From positions 1 through 6,053 of the forward strand of contig JAGDBE010000194.1 in NCBI GenBank assembly GCA_017959195.1: a stretch of DNA of 6,053 bases. The letters run 5' to 3'. A program made the position numbers and the translations under genes. Shown here one piece after another: positions 1 through 5,949 of this stretch. This stretch comes from Clostridia bacterium. GTDB taxonomy: Bacteria; Bacillota; Clostridia; Oscillospirales; CAG-382. A model generated the notes under the pieces. It saw only the letters and a list, made by a program, of their open reading frames with translations. It did no database searches and was not told where the DNA came from. Each line of letters starts with the position of its first letter. The stretch's first letter is position 1.

Positions 1-1
1 A

Positions 2-157
2 GTTGGGGATTAACTTGCGGCGGATTTTCCCGCAGACGATGGGGCAAGTAACGTTCAGGACGTCGCGCGGGGGGACGGTTATACCGTCATCAGAGCTCTT
101 GCCGGGTCTGTTTTTGCAAAAAAACCGTCCGAATCTTTGATTCGGGCGGGTTTTTTC
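2..157 (-). other. Unidentified open frame, cut by the left edge
   Basis: On the minus strand a stop-free frame runs for 52 codons from just after the stop of the YolD-like gene to the window edge, in phase with that gene. Its first third is the terminator hairpin and is surely not coding. The rest (about 2-115) encodes a stretch containing DDGITVPPRD and CPIVCGKIRRKL. By hand count about three quarters of third positions there are G or C, against about half at the other two positions, which is typical of coding DNA. However, no ATG, GTG or TTG lies in frame and no ribosome binding site is seen. A plus-strand frame sharing the same third positions is also open and ends at a TGA at 138-140, but its G-heavy codon endings look less natural. 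I do not recognise the product. It could be a gene remnant, the edge of a decayed element, or chance. Confidence 0.25.
118..156 (-). terminator. Rho-independent terminator after the YolD-like gene
   Basis: An 11-bp stem pairs 125-135 with 139-149 around a 3-base loop, with one G-U pair. On the minus strand the hairpin is followed by seven T (124 down to 118), the classical layout for ending the polymerase-YolD transcript. It begins two bases after the TAA of the YolD-like gene. The other side has six T on the plus strand (151-156), so it could also stop transcripts arriving from the left. Confidence 0.9.
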
Positions 158-598
158 TTAATTTTGCTCGAGAACGTCGAAAATTTCGCTTCTAATATCG
201 GTTATTACGTCAAACGGAAGTTTTGCGCCGTCGGAAAAGCAGATATTTCTTTCAACCTCGTCGATTTTCTTTGCAATAGCGGTTTTTTCGACGTATTTTC
301 CGCCGGGTTTCCGTTTATCCTTGGAAAAATACGTTACTGTGATTTCGGGCCTTTCCTTTATCCTATCGCTCAAAATCCGCAGTTTTGCGTTTATGATTTC
401 GGCGTCGGTTTCGTTCATACTCGGGCCCTCATCGGTAAATCTCGCCGCCTCCGACACTATTCCGTCATAGCCCGACAGCGCCGCGAACGGCGAAAACTGC
501 GCGGCGTAGCTGTCTTTGCCGAGCATAGGGTGTTTAACCGACGTGTGATGCGGAAGATTTATTATTTCTTCATACGGATTTTTATCGTTCATACTCAT
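158..598 (-). CDS. YolD-like family protein, partner of the Y-family polymerase
   Basis: This 146-residue soluble protein resembles the YolD-like family (PF08863) as found in Clostridia. Recognisable parts are INLPHH at 13-18, AAQFSPFAAL at 32-41, GYDGIVSEAARFTDE at 43-57, and a C-terminal half with predicted beta structure (ITVTYF near 86-91, then KKIDEVERNICFSDG at 110-124). Family members usually sit next to UvrX/UmuC-type translesion polymerases, and here the gene starts 10 nt after the polymerase stop, so the two are surely co-transcribed. A role as a polymerase accessory or regulator, loosely comparable to UmuD, has been suggested from this linkage, but the biochemical function is not settled. 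There is no UmuD-like protease motif. The start is uncertain: AAAGGA lies only 4 nt before the first ATG (598) but 9 nt before a second ATG at 592, so the true protein may be 144 residues. Confidence 0.85.
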   Translation of the reverse strand: MSMNDKNPYEEIINLPHHTSVKHPMLGKDSYAAQFSPFAALSGYDGIVSEAARFTDEGPSMNETDAEIINAKLRILSDRIKERPEITVTYFSKDKRKPGGKYVEKTAIAKKIDEVERNICFSDGAKLPFDVITDIRSEIFDVLEQN

Positions 599-608
599 TT
601 TTCCTTTA

Positions 609-2117
609 TCATTCTCCCGAGCGGTGGCCGCCGACCTGTCTGTTCCGCTCCTTTGCCGTCGCGCCTTCTTCGAGGTTCATTCCTTTGAGAATGGCATTTT
701 TGCCGAACTTCTTTTTGATTTTGATTGACGCTTCCTGGATTTTTCTCTCTTTTTCGCGTTCCGCTTTTTCGGCAATGCTCTTTTCCTCGAGCTCCTTCAG
801 GTTATCGAACATTGAAATCTGCTTTTGCTCCCCGTCCTGCGCTTTTTTTTCGTCTATGACGTGGTTTGCGACGACGTACATACGGCGGACGGTGAGATTT
901 TTATCGACGATGCGGTCATAAAGTTTCGTTACGCCGTCCATTATGAGTTTTGTCGAGGAGGTATGCTTTCCGAGGTTGAAAGAGCCGTGCGCCTGCTTCG
1001 GCGCTCTTCTTCCGTAGCGGTCAATCTCGGTTTCCCCTTTATATTCCCCGTCTTTTCCGACGTTTTCGGTGTCGTACCCGACGGTCAGCACCATCTGGTC
1101 GGTTACAAGCCCTTTTTCAACGAGTTCAAGCGTCAGAAGGTCGGTCATCTCGCGGACTACGAGTCTTGCTTTTTTGAAATCGTACGGCCTTGAAAGCACC
1201 TGTCCCGAGCTTAAACTGTTATTCTCGGGTTTATACGCCTTGACGTCGGCTATCGTCGTCGGCTCCCAGCCCCAGGCGTGATTTATCAGCAGTTCCGCGT
1301 TTACTCCGAATTCCTTATAGAGCAGTTCCTCGTTTTTCAATGAGCACAGCGCGATATCGCCGAGCGTATACATTCCCATGGATTCAAGTCTTTTGGCGGT
1401 TCCCGCGCCTATGCGCCAGATGTCCGTAATGGGCTTATGCGTCCAGAGTTTCCGTCTGAACGACTCTGTGTCGAGCTCCGCTATACGCACGCCGTCTTTA
1501 TCGGCGGGTATATGCTTTGCGGCAACGTCCATGGCGACCTTCGCTATAAACATATTCGGGCCGATCCCCGCGGTTGCGGTGATTCCCGTCTGTTCAAGCA
1601 CGTTCTTTATGAGCTTCATGGCAAAGTCGTGCGCGTTCATTTTATTGCTTTTCAAGTAGTTTGTCGCGTCGATGAAAACTTCGTCTACGGAATAGGCGAA
1701 TATGTCCTCGGGCGCGACGTCGCGCAGGTATATCGAATATATCCGTCCGCTGACTTTCATATATTCCGACATCCTCGGCGGCGCCTGTATATAATCGAGC
1801 GCAAGCGACGGATTATTTTTAAGTTCCGCATCGTCGTCCGATTTACCTGAAAAATCCTTTCCGAACAAATCAGCTTTTCTTTTTCTGTTGATTTCCCTTA
1901 CCTTCCGGTTGACCTCGAAAAGCCGTGCTCTGCCGGAGATTCCGTACGCTTTCAGCGACGGAGATACCGCAAGGCAGATGGTCTTTTCGGTGCGCCTCGC
2001 GTCGGCGACGACGAGGTTGGTGCTAAGCGGGTCCCGCCCGCGCGCAACGCACTCGACAGACGCGTAAAACGACTTCAAGTCTATCGCTATATATTTTCTG
2101 TTTCCGTCGTCCGTCAT
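609..2117 (-). CDS. Y-family translesion DNA polymerase (UmuC/DinB/UvrX-like)
   Basis: The product is a lesion-bypass DNA polymerase acting at stalled forks. Numbering from the ATG at 2117 (502 residues): palm motif IDLKSFYASVE at 12-22 holds the first catalytic Asp (13) and a Phe-Tyr steric-gate region (17-18). AYSVDEVFID holds the catalytic Asp-Glu pair (145-146). GIGPNMFIAKVAMD (184-197) is the conserved segment after the palm. A helix-hairpin-helix thumb follows (about 233-256), then the little finger domain (about 295-420). A beta-clamp motif, QISMF, lies at 433-437, followed by a charged helix and a basic tail (FGKNAILKGMNLEEGAT). A finger-region insertion near 77-110 is usual in the Clostridia branch. 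I chose ATG 2117 over the GTG at 2126 because AAGGCGGTGA matches the ideal ribosome binding site at 9 of 10 positions and covers that GTG. All catalytic residues are present. The exact subgroup (UvrX, UmuC or DinB) cannot be fixed here, so no symbol is given. Confidence 0.93.
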   Translation of the reverse strand: MTDDGNRKYIAIDLKSFYASVECVARGRDPLSTNLVVADARRTEKTICLAVSPSLKAYGISGRARLFEVNRKVREINRKRKADLFGKDFSGKSDDDAELKNNPSLALDYIQAPPRMSEYMKVSGRIYSIYLRDVAPEDIFAYSVDEVFIDATNYLKSNKMNAHDFAMKLIKNVLEQTGITATAGIGPNMFIAKVAMDVAAKHIPADKDGVRIAELDTESFRRKLWTHKPITDIWRIGAGTAKRLESMGMYTLGDIALCSLKNEELLYKEFGVNAELLINHAWGWEPTTIADVKAYKPENNSLSSGQVLSRPYDFKKARLVVREMTDLLTLELVEKGLVTDQMVLTVGYDTENVGKDGEYKGETEIDRYGRRAPKQAHGSFNLGKHTSSTKLIMDGVTKLYDRIVDKNLTVRRMYVVANHVIDEKKAQDGEQKQISMFDNLKELEEKSIAEKAEREKERKIQEASIKIKKKFGKNAILKGMNLEEGATAKERNRQVGGHRSGE

Positions 2118-2122
2118 CCGTC

Positions 2123-2132
2123 TCACCGCCTT
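2123..2132 (-). promoter_or_regulatory. Ribosome binding site that decides the polymerase start
   Basis: The minus strand reads AAGGCGGTGA, one mismatch from AAGGAGGTGA. GGCGG ends 8 nt before the ATG at 2117. The in-frame GTG at 2126 lies inside this site, so it is unlikely to be the initiator. Confidence 0.75.
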
Positions 2133-2138
2133 TATATT

Positions 2139-2167
2139 ATTTTACCACTTTTGCGCAGTAAAATCAA
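2139..2167 (-). promoter_or_regulatory. Probable SigA promoter of the polymerase-YolD unit
   Basis: On the minus strand a -35 element TTGATT (2162-2167) is separated by exactly 17 nt from a -10 element TAAAAT (2139-2144), which is preceded by TGG (extended -10). Transcription would begin near 2132, leaving a leader of only about 15 nt that just includes the ribosome binding site. No GAAC...GTTC-type LexA operator is visible over it, so SOS control is not supported by the sequence. Confidence 0.6.
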
Positions 2168-2189
2168 ATTTGCTGATTGCTTTTTCCAT

Positions 2190-2313
2190 GTACTTTTCTT
2201 ACACAAGAAAAGTACCAAAAGAGTGCGGGCTTTCTCGCAGAAAGCCCGGGAAAGACAATTTTTAAAGGTTTCAGCTCTCTTTGGTTACTTTCTCTCACCT
2301 GAGAGAAAGTAAC
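2190..2313. repeat. Palindromic mosaic repeat (REP/MITE-like)
   Basis: Three near-perfect hairpins stand in a row. Hairpin A has 11-bp arms 2190-2200 and 2205-2215 with loop ACAC. Hairpin B has 10-bp arms 2226-2235 and 2239-2248 with loop CGC. Hairpin C has 13-bp arms 2284-2296 and 2301-2313 with loop ACCT. A and C are related to each other in inverted orientation: 2205-2223 (ending CCAAAAGAG) is imperfectly complementary to 2277-2296 (starting CTCTTTGG). The whole block can therefore also fold as one long hairpin with B near its tip. It has no coding frame and no poly-T tail, so a simple terminator does not explain it. A dispersed palindromic repeat is my inference; other copies cannot be seen in this window. 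Confidence 0.7.
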
Positions 2314-2318
2314 GAAAT

Positions 2319-2341
2319 GTTTTTTTGAGCATCAAAAAAAC
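2319..2341. repeat. A/T-run inverted repeat
   Basis: Arms of 10 bp (2319-2328 and 2332-2341), mostly a run of T pairing with a run of A, enclose the 3-base loop GCA. It lies between the palindromic mosaic and the proS terminator. On the minus strand its T run comes shortly after the terminator stem and may extend the U-rich tract there. It may equally be the fourth unit of the mosaic. Confidence 0.5.
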
Positions 2342-2350
2342 TAAATAAAT

Positions 2351-2373
2351 AAACCACAGTAAAACTGTGGTTT
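2351..2373 (-). terminator. Terminator downstream of proS
   Basis: Perfect 10-bp arms (AAACCACAGT at 2351-2360, its complement at 2364-2373) enclose a 3-base loop 14 bases past the proS stop. On the minus strand the stem is followed by ATTTATTTAG and then a run of seven T; on the plus strand by an even cleaner T run (2371-2377). It probably ends the TSCPD-mutase-proS transcript and could work in both directions. Confidence 0.8.
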
Positions 2374-2387
2374 TTTTATTTTGATTT

Positions 2388-3845
2388 TTAATACGCCTTA
2401 CCCCAATAAACGAGTTTCTTTGCGGGGCGGCCGCAGCAGACGCATTTATCGGAGAGAATTTCCTGTTCGAACGGAATACATCTTGAGCCGACGCCGGTGA
2501 GTTCCTTTACTTTATCCTCGCATTCCTCGTTTCCGCACCACATTGCTCTTACGAATCCGTCTCCGTTTTCTTTAAGGGCTTTATTTATCTCGTCGATAGT
2601 CGTGCAGTTATAGGTATGTCTTTCGCGGTTTTCGAGTGCGGTCTTATAGAGGCCGGTTCTTACGTCTTCGAGTTTATCTTTAACCTTCTTTGCAAATCCG
2701 TCCAAAGTTTCGTCGAGTTCTATAAAGGTCTTTTCCCTATTATGTCTCGTTACCGCAACGCACTGTCCGTTTTCTATATCCTTCGGGCCGATTTCTATGC
2801 GCACCGGCACGCCTTTCATCTCGTATTCGGCGAATTTCCAGCCGGGGCTGTTATCGCTGTCATCGAGTTTTACTCTTATTCCGCAGTTTTTAAGTTTTTC
2901 GTAAAGTGCGTTTGCCTTTTCGAGCACGCCCTCTTTATGCTGGGCGACGGGCACTATTACGACCTGCACGGGCGCTACCGCCGGCGGAAGCACGAGTCCG
3001 TTATCGTCGCCGTGAGTCATGATTATCGCGCCGATAAGTCTTGTGGTTGTTCCCCACGACGTCTGGTGCGGATATTCGTCGGTATTGTCTTTCGACTTAT
3101 ACGTTATATCAAACGCCTTTGCAAATCCGTTTCCGAAATAATGGGATGTGCCTGCCTGGAGCGCTTTTCCGTCGTGCATGAGCGCTTCTATGGCGTATGT
3201 ATCCTCGGCGCCCGCGAATTTATCCGACGGCGTTTTGGGGCCCTTTATTACGGGCATGGCGAGTTCGTTTTCGCAGACGTCGGCGTAGATATTAAGCATT
3301 CTCAGCGTTTCTTCAACCGCCTCTTCAGCAGTTGCGTGCATGGTATGGCCTTCCTGCCACAGAAATTCTCTCGTGCGCAGGAACGGGCGCGTCGTCTTTT
3401 CCCATCTTACGACGCTGCACCACTGGTTATAGAGTTTAGGCAGGTCTCTGTAAGAATTGATTATCTTTGCGTAATGCTCGCAGAAAAGCGTTTCTGACGT
3501 CGGCCTTACGCAGAGGCGTTCGGTAAGCTCCTCGGCGCCGCCGTGCGTTACCCACGCAACCTCGGGCGCAAAGCCTTCGACGTGGTCCTTTTCCTTATTG
3601 AGAAGGCCCTCCGGGATAAACATCGGCATATAGACGTTTTCGTGTCCCGTTGCCTTGAATCTTGCGTCCATTATCTTCTGGATATTCTCCCAGATCGCGT
3701 AGCCGTACGGTCTTATTATCATACAGCCCTTTACGCTCGAATAGTCCGCAAGGTCCGCGTTCTTTACGATATCGGTATACCACTGCGCGAAATCCACGTC
3801 TCTTGACGTGATTTTTTCCACCATTTTCTTATTTTCGTTTGCCAT
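2388..3845 (-). CDS. proS: Proline--tRNA ligase, archaeal/eukaryotic-type
   Basis: This cytoplasmic class II aminoacyl-tRNA synthetase joins L-proline to tRNA-Pro using ATP. At 485 residues it has the length of the short archaeal/eukaryotic-like form, which lacks the large editing insertion of the Escherichia coli type. Seen in order: the motif 1 region (about 50-78), RPTSET at 114-119, motif 2 RPFLRTREFLWQEGHT at 153-168, TSHYFG at 233-238, and motif 3 with HGDDNGLVLPPAVAPVQ at 278-294. The anticodon-binding domain spans about 295-400. The C-terminal zinc-type domain carries CxxxxC (437, 442) and CxxC (468, 471) plus one extra Cys at 470, and the chain ends WGKAY with the terminal Tyr typical of this class. 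It starts 30 nt after the mutase stop, with AAAGGA about 12 nt before the ATG, a rather long spacing. That gap is too small for a T-box leader, so expression should follow the operon promoter. Confidence 0.97.
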   Translation of the reverse strand: MANENKKMVEKITSRDVDFAQWYTDIVKNADLADYSSVKGCMIIRPYGYAIWENIQKIMDARFKATGHENVYMPMFIPEGLLNKEKDHVEGFAPEVAWVTHGGAEELTERLCVRPTSETLFCEHYAKIINSYRDLPKLYNQWCSVVRWEKTTRPFLRTREFLWQEGHTMHATAEEAVEETLRMLNIYADVCENELAMPVIKGPKTPSDKFAGAEDTYAIEALMHDGKALQAGTSHYFGNGFAKAFDITYKSKDNTDEYPHQTSWGTTTRLIGAIIMTHGDDNGLVLPPAVAPVQVVIVPVAQHKEGVLEKANALYEKLKNCGIRVKLDDSDNSPGWKFAEYEMKGVPVRIEIGPKDIENGQCVAVTRHNREKTFIELDETLDGFAKKVKDKLEDVRTGLYKTALENRERHTYNCTTIDEINKALKENGDGFVRAMWCGNEECEDKVKELTGVGSRCIPFEQEILSDKCVCCGRPAKKLVYWGKAY

Positions 3846-3875
3846 TTTTTCTCTATATCCTTTCGATTTCGAAAA

Positions 3876-5597
3876 TTATATTCCGAGAAGTTTTTTCATG
3901 CTTTCTGAGCAGTTATCCGCCTTATCTTCCGCCTCTTTTTCAGTATTTCCCTTTGCAAGGCAGTACAGTTTTATCTTCGGCTCGGTGCCTGACGGTCTTA
4001 TTATGACGTCGCTTCCGTCGGAGAGCGTAAAAATAAGCATATTGGTCTTGGGAAGTCCAGTTTCTCCTGCTTTTCCGTCGCAGGAAACCGTTTTTCCGGT
4101 CTTGAAGTCTGCGATTTTGACAACATTTTCGCCTGCGATTTCTTTTGGCGGATTATTTCTGAGTTTTTCTATCATAGACGTCATTTTTTCGATTCCGCCG
4201 AGTCCCGGAAGCACGATATTGCCTGTGATTTCCTTATAATATCCGTATTCCGCGAACAGATTCTGCAAAACGTCGTAGAGGCTTTGTCCTTTTTTCGCGT
4301 AATATGCCGCCATTTCGGTAACGAGCATTGACGCGCACACCGCGTCCTTATCCCTTGCATACGTGCCGGAAAGGCAGCCGTGGCTTTCTTCAAAACCGAA
4401 AATATAGGTATATTCGTTTGTTTCTTCGAATTCCTTTATCTTTTCGCCTATATACTTAAAGCCGGTGAGCACGTTTATGAGCGTTACTCCGTTTTTTTCG
4501 CATATTGCGTCGGCAAGTCTTGTGCTTACTATTGATTTTACGACCGCCGCGTTTTGCGGAAGTTTATTATTGAGCTTTCTTGCCTCAATTATATAGGAAA
4601 GCAGCATTACGCCTATCTGGTTTCCGGTAAGCGTTATATATCTTCCGTCAGACGCTTTCACGACGACGCCCACTCTGTCGGAGTCGGGGTCTGTGCCTAT
4701 AATGAGGTCGCATCCGTTCTTTTCCGCAAGTTCTATTGCGAGGTAAAAGCCCTCTTTTTCCTCGGGATTCGGGCTTTTTACGGTCGGAAAACTGCCGTCG
4801 GGAGTCATCTGTTCGTCAACGGTATAAAGCTTTTTCAGCCCCGCCCTTTTAAGCGCTTCGGGAACGAGCTTTGCGCCCGCGCCGTGAAACGGCGTATACA
4901 CTACCTTAAATGTTTCGGCGACGTCGGGGACTGCGTCTTTATGAATTCTCTCATTAAGCACTTTTTCGAGGTACGCTTCGTCGATTTCCTTTCCGACGAC
5001 TTCGATAAGTCCGTTTTTTACGCCCTCGTCGAAGCTTATCATTTTTGCGCCTTCGAAAATATCTATCTTTTCCATTTCGTCGGAGACGGTTTTCGCCTGT
5101 TCGGGCGAAATCTGCACTCCGTCTTCCCAATACGCCTTATAACCGTTATACATTTTCGGGTTATGCGACGCGGTTATATTTATTCCCGCTTTCGCGCCGA
5201 GAAATCTTACCGCAAAAGACAGTTCGGGAGTGGGACGCGGGGCGTCGAAAATATACGTTTTTATCCCGTTTGCCGCAAGCACGCGTGCCGAGATTTCCGA
5301 AAAGAGGTCGGATTTTATTCTCGTGTCCGACGCGATAACCGCGCTCATTTTTCCGTTTTCTTTCTTTACGAGCGCCGCTATTCCCTGCGTCGCCTGCGCG
5401 ACGGTATAGATATTCATACCGTTAATGCCTGCCCTTATTATGCCGCGGAGGCCTGCCGTGCCGAAAGAAAGCGGCTCGCAGAAGCGTTCTTTGATTTCTT
5501 CTTCGTTTCCGCTTATTTCTTCAAGTTCCGCTTTCAGTTCTTCTTCAAGTCCGCCGTAAGACAGCCATTTTTTATATTCAGCCGAATAATCTGTCAT
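3876..5597 (-). CDS. pgcA: Phospho-sugar mutase (alpha-phosphoglucomutase/phosphomannomutase)
   Basis: The product is a cytoplasmic alpha-D-phosphohexomutase moving phosphate between C1 and C6 of glucose (possibly also mannose). It supplies glucose 1-phosphate for UDP-glucose, polysaccharide and envelope glycolipids. At 573 residues it matches the PgcA-like branch of Bacillota rather than the shorter GlmM. Domain 1 has FGTAGLRG (45-52) and the phosphoserine loop TASHNPKMYNGYK (142-154, Ser144 being the phosphorylated residue). Domain 2 has the metal loop GTDPDSDRVG (301-310, Asp303, 305 and 307). Domain 3 has the sugar-binding loop GFEESHG (401-407). Domain 4 has the phosphate-binding loop RPSGTEPKIK (534-543). 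All four active-site elements are intact. The start is supported by GAGGAG 6 nt before the ATG, which overlaps the preceding stop codon. Glucose versus mannose preference cannot be settled from these motifs; the symbol follows the Bacillus subtilis homologue. Confidence 0.93.
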   Translation of the reverse strand: MTDYSAEYKKWLSYGGLEEELKAELEEISGNEEEIKERFCEPLSFGTAGLRGIIRAGINGMNIYTVAQATQGIAALVKKENGKMSAVIASDTRIKSDLFSEISARVLAANGIKTYIFDAPRPTPELSFAVRFLGAKAGINITASHNPKMYNGYKAYWEDGVQISPEQAKTVSDEMEKIDIFEGAKMISFDEGVKNGLIEVVGKEIDEAYLEKVLNERIHKDAVPDVAETFKVVYTPFHGAGAKLVPEALKRAGLKKLYTVDEQMTPDGSFPTVKSPNPEEKEGFYLAIELAEKNGCDLIIGTDPDSDRVGVVVKASDGRYITLTGNQIGVMLLSYIIEARKLNNKLPQNAAVVKSIVSTRLADAICEKNGVTLINVLTGFKYIGEKIKEFEETNEYTYIFGFEESHGCLSGTYARDKDAVCASMLVTEMAAYYAKKGQSLYDVLQNLFAEYGYYKEITGNIVLPGLGGIEKMTSMIEKLRNNPPKEIAGENVVKIADFKTGKTVSCDGKAGETGLPKTNMLIFTLSDGSDVIIRPSGTEPKIKLYCLAKGNTEKEAEDKADNCSESMKKLLGI

Positions 5598-5603
5598 TTT
5601 CTG

Positions 5604-5609
5604 CTCCTC
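5604..5609 (-). promoter_or_regulatory. Mutase ribosome binding site overlapping the upstream stop
   Basis: GAGGAG lies 6 nt before the mutase ATG and shares its first bases with the TGA that ends the TSCPD gene (5608-5610). Ribosomes finishing the small gene therefore stop on the mutase binding site, which favours translational coupling. Confidence 0.7.
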
Positions 5610-5880
5610 ATTCGGATTTTTTCTGCTTTTTCTGTTCCTTAATCAAGGCAAGCGCCTTTGAAAGCTGGTCGGGGCACGACGTTTCCTTAAAGCCGCACTT
5701 TATACCCGAAAGTCTCTTTATCGCCTCGTCAACGCTCATTCCCTCGACGAGTCTTGAAACGCCCTGCGTATTGCCTGAGCAGCCGCCTTCAAATTCGACT
5801 TTTTTTATTATGCCTTTTTCTGTCTTTACGTTTATCATTCTTGAGCAGACGCCGCTCGGTTTATATGTGATTTCCGCCAT
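5608..5880 (-). CDS. Small TSCPD-domain protein (TIGR03905-like)
   Basis: This 90-residue protein consists of almost nothing but a TSCPD domain, a module also found at the C terminus of many adenosylcobalamin-dependent ribonucleotide reductases. Numbering from the chosen start, visible features are YKPSGVCSRMI (6-16), FEGGCSGNTQGVSRL (30-44), the diagnostic TSCPD at 67-71, and a Lys-rich tail. Four cysteines (12, 34, 62, 69) could bind a metal or act in thiol chemistry, but that is inference. Stand-alone family members are common in Clostridia and have no assigned function that I know of. I chose the ATG at 5880 over that at 5898: GGAAGTGA (7 of 8 matches to GGAGGTGA) sits at ideal distance from 5880, the homologous part starts right there, and nothing resembling a binding site precedes 5898. 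It is first in an operon with the mutase and proS, with a 10-nt gap to the mutase. Confidence 0.87.
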   Translation of the reverse strand: MAEITYKPSGVCSRMINVKTEKGIIKKVEFEGGCSGNTQGVSRLVEGMSVDEAIKRLSGIKCGFKETSCPDQLSKALALIKEQKKQKKSE

Positions 5881-5884
5881 TCTT

Positions 5885-5892
5885 TCACTTCC
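5885..5892 (-). promoter_or_regulatory. Ribosome binding site that decides the TSCPD start
   Basis: The minus strand reads GGAAGTGA, one base from GGAGGTGA, with GGAAG ending 7 nt before the ATG at 5880. It lies inside the extension that a start at 5898 would create, which argues against that longer form. Confidence 0.65.
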
Positions 5893-5920
5893 GTTCATAA
5901 ACTGTATTTTACTGAATGTT

Positions 5921-5949
5921 AGTATACCACAATTATGAAGTTAATACAA
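5921..5949 (-). promoter_or_regulatory. SigA-type promoter of the TSCPD-mutase-proS operon
   Basis: On the minus strand TATACT (5921-5926, 5 of 6 matches) is preceded by TGG, making an extended -10. A weaker -35, TTGTAT (5944-5949), lies exactly 17 nt upstream. The bases just upstream (5950-5963) are A-rich on the minus strand, like an UP element. Transcription would start near 5914, giving a leader of about 34 nt, too short for a riboswitch or T-box. The rest of the AT-rich region up to 6053 holds no gene or stable hairpin that I can support. Confidence 0.75.

Noticed and set aside
74..88. Short hairpin GACGGT-TAT-ACCGTC near the left edge
   Set aside because: It has only 6 bp, no T run, and lies within the possible coding fragment.
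137..688. Plus-strand open frame of 183 codons opposite the YolD-like gene
   Set aside because: It starts inside the terminator hairpin and crosses the YolD and polymerase ends; the minus-strand proteins match known families.
2190..2313. CRISPR array or tandem repeat array
   Set aside because: The units are inverted and differ from each other; there are no equal-length spacers and no direct repeats.
2616..3497. Plus-strand open frame of 293 codons opposite proS
   Set aside because: It is antisense to a well-conserved synthetase, with no domain, no ribosome binding site and implausible composition.
4554..5642. Long plus-strand open frame of 362 codons opposite the mutase
   Set aside because: It is antisense to a gene with all catalytic motifs intact, its product is rich in Arg, Phe and Tyr with no recognisable domain, and it arises from the codon usage of the real gene.
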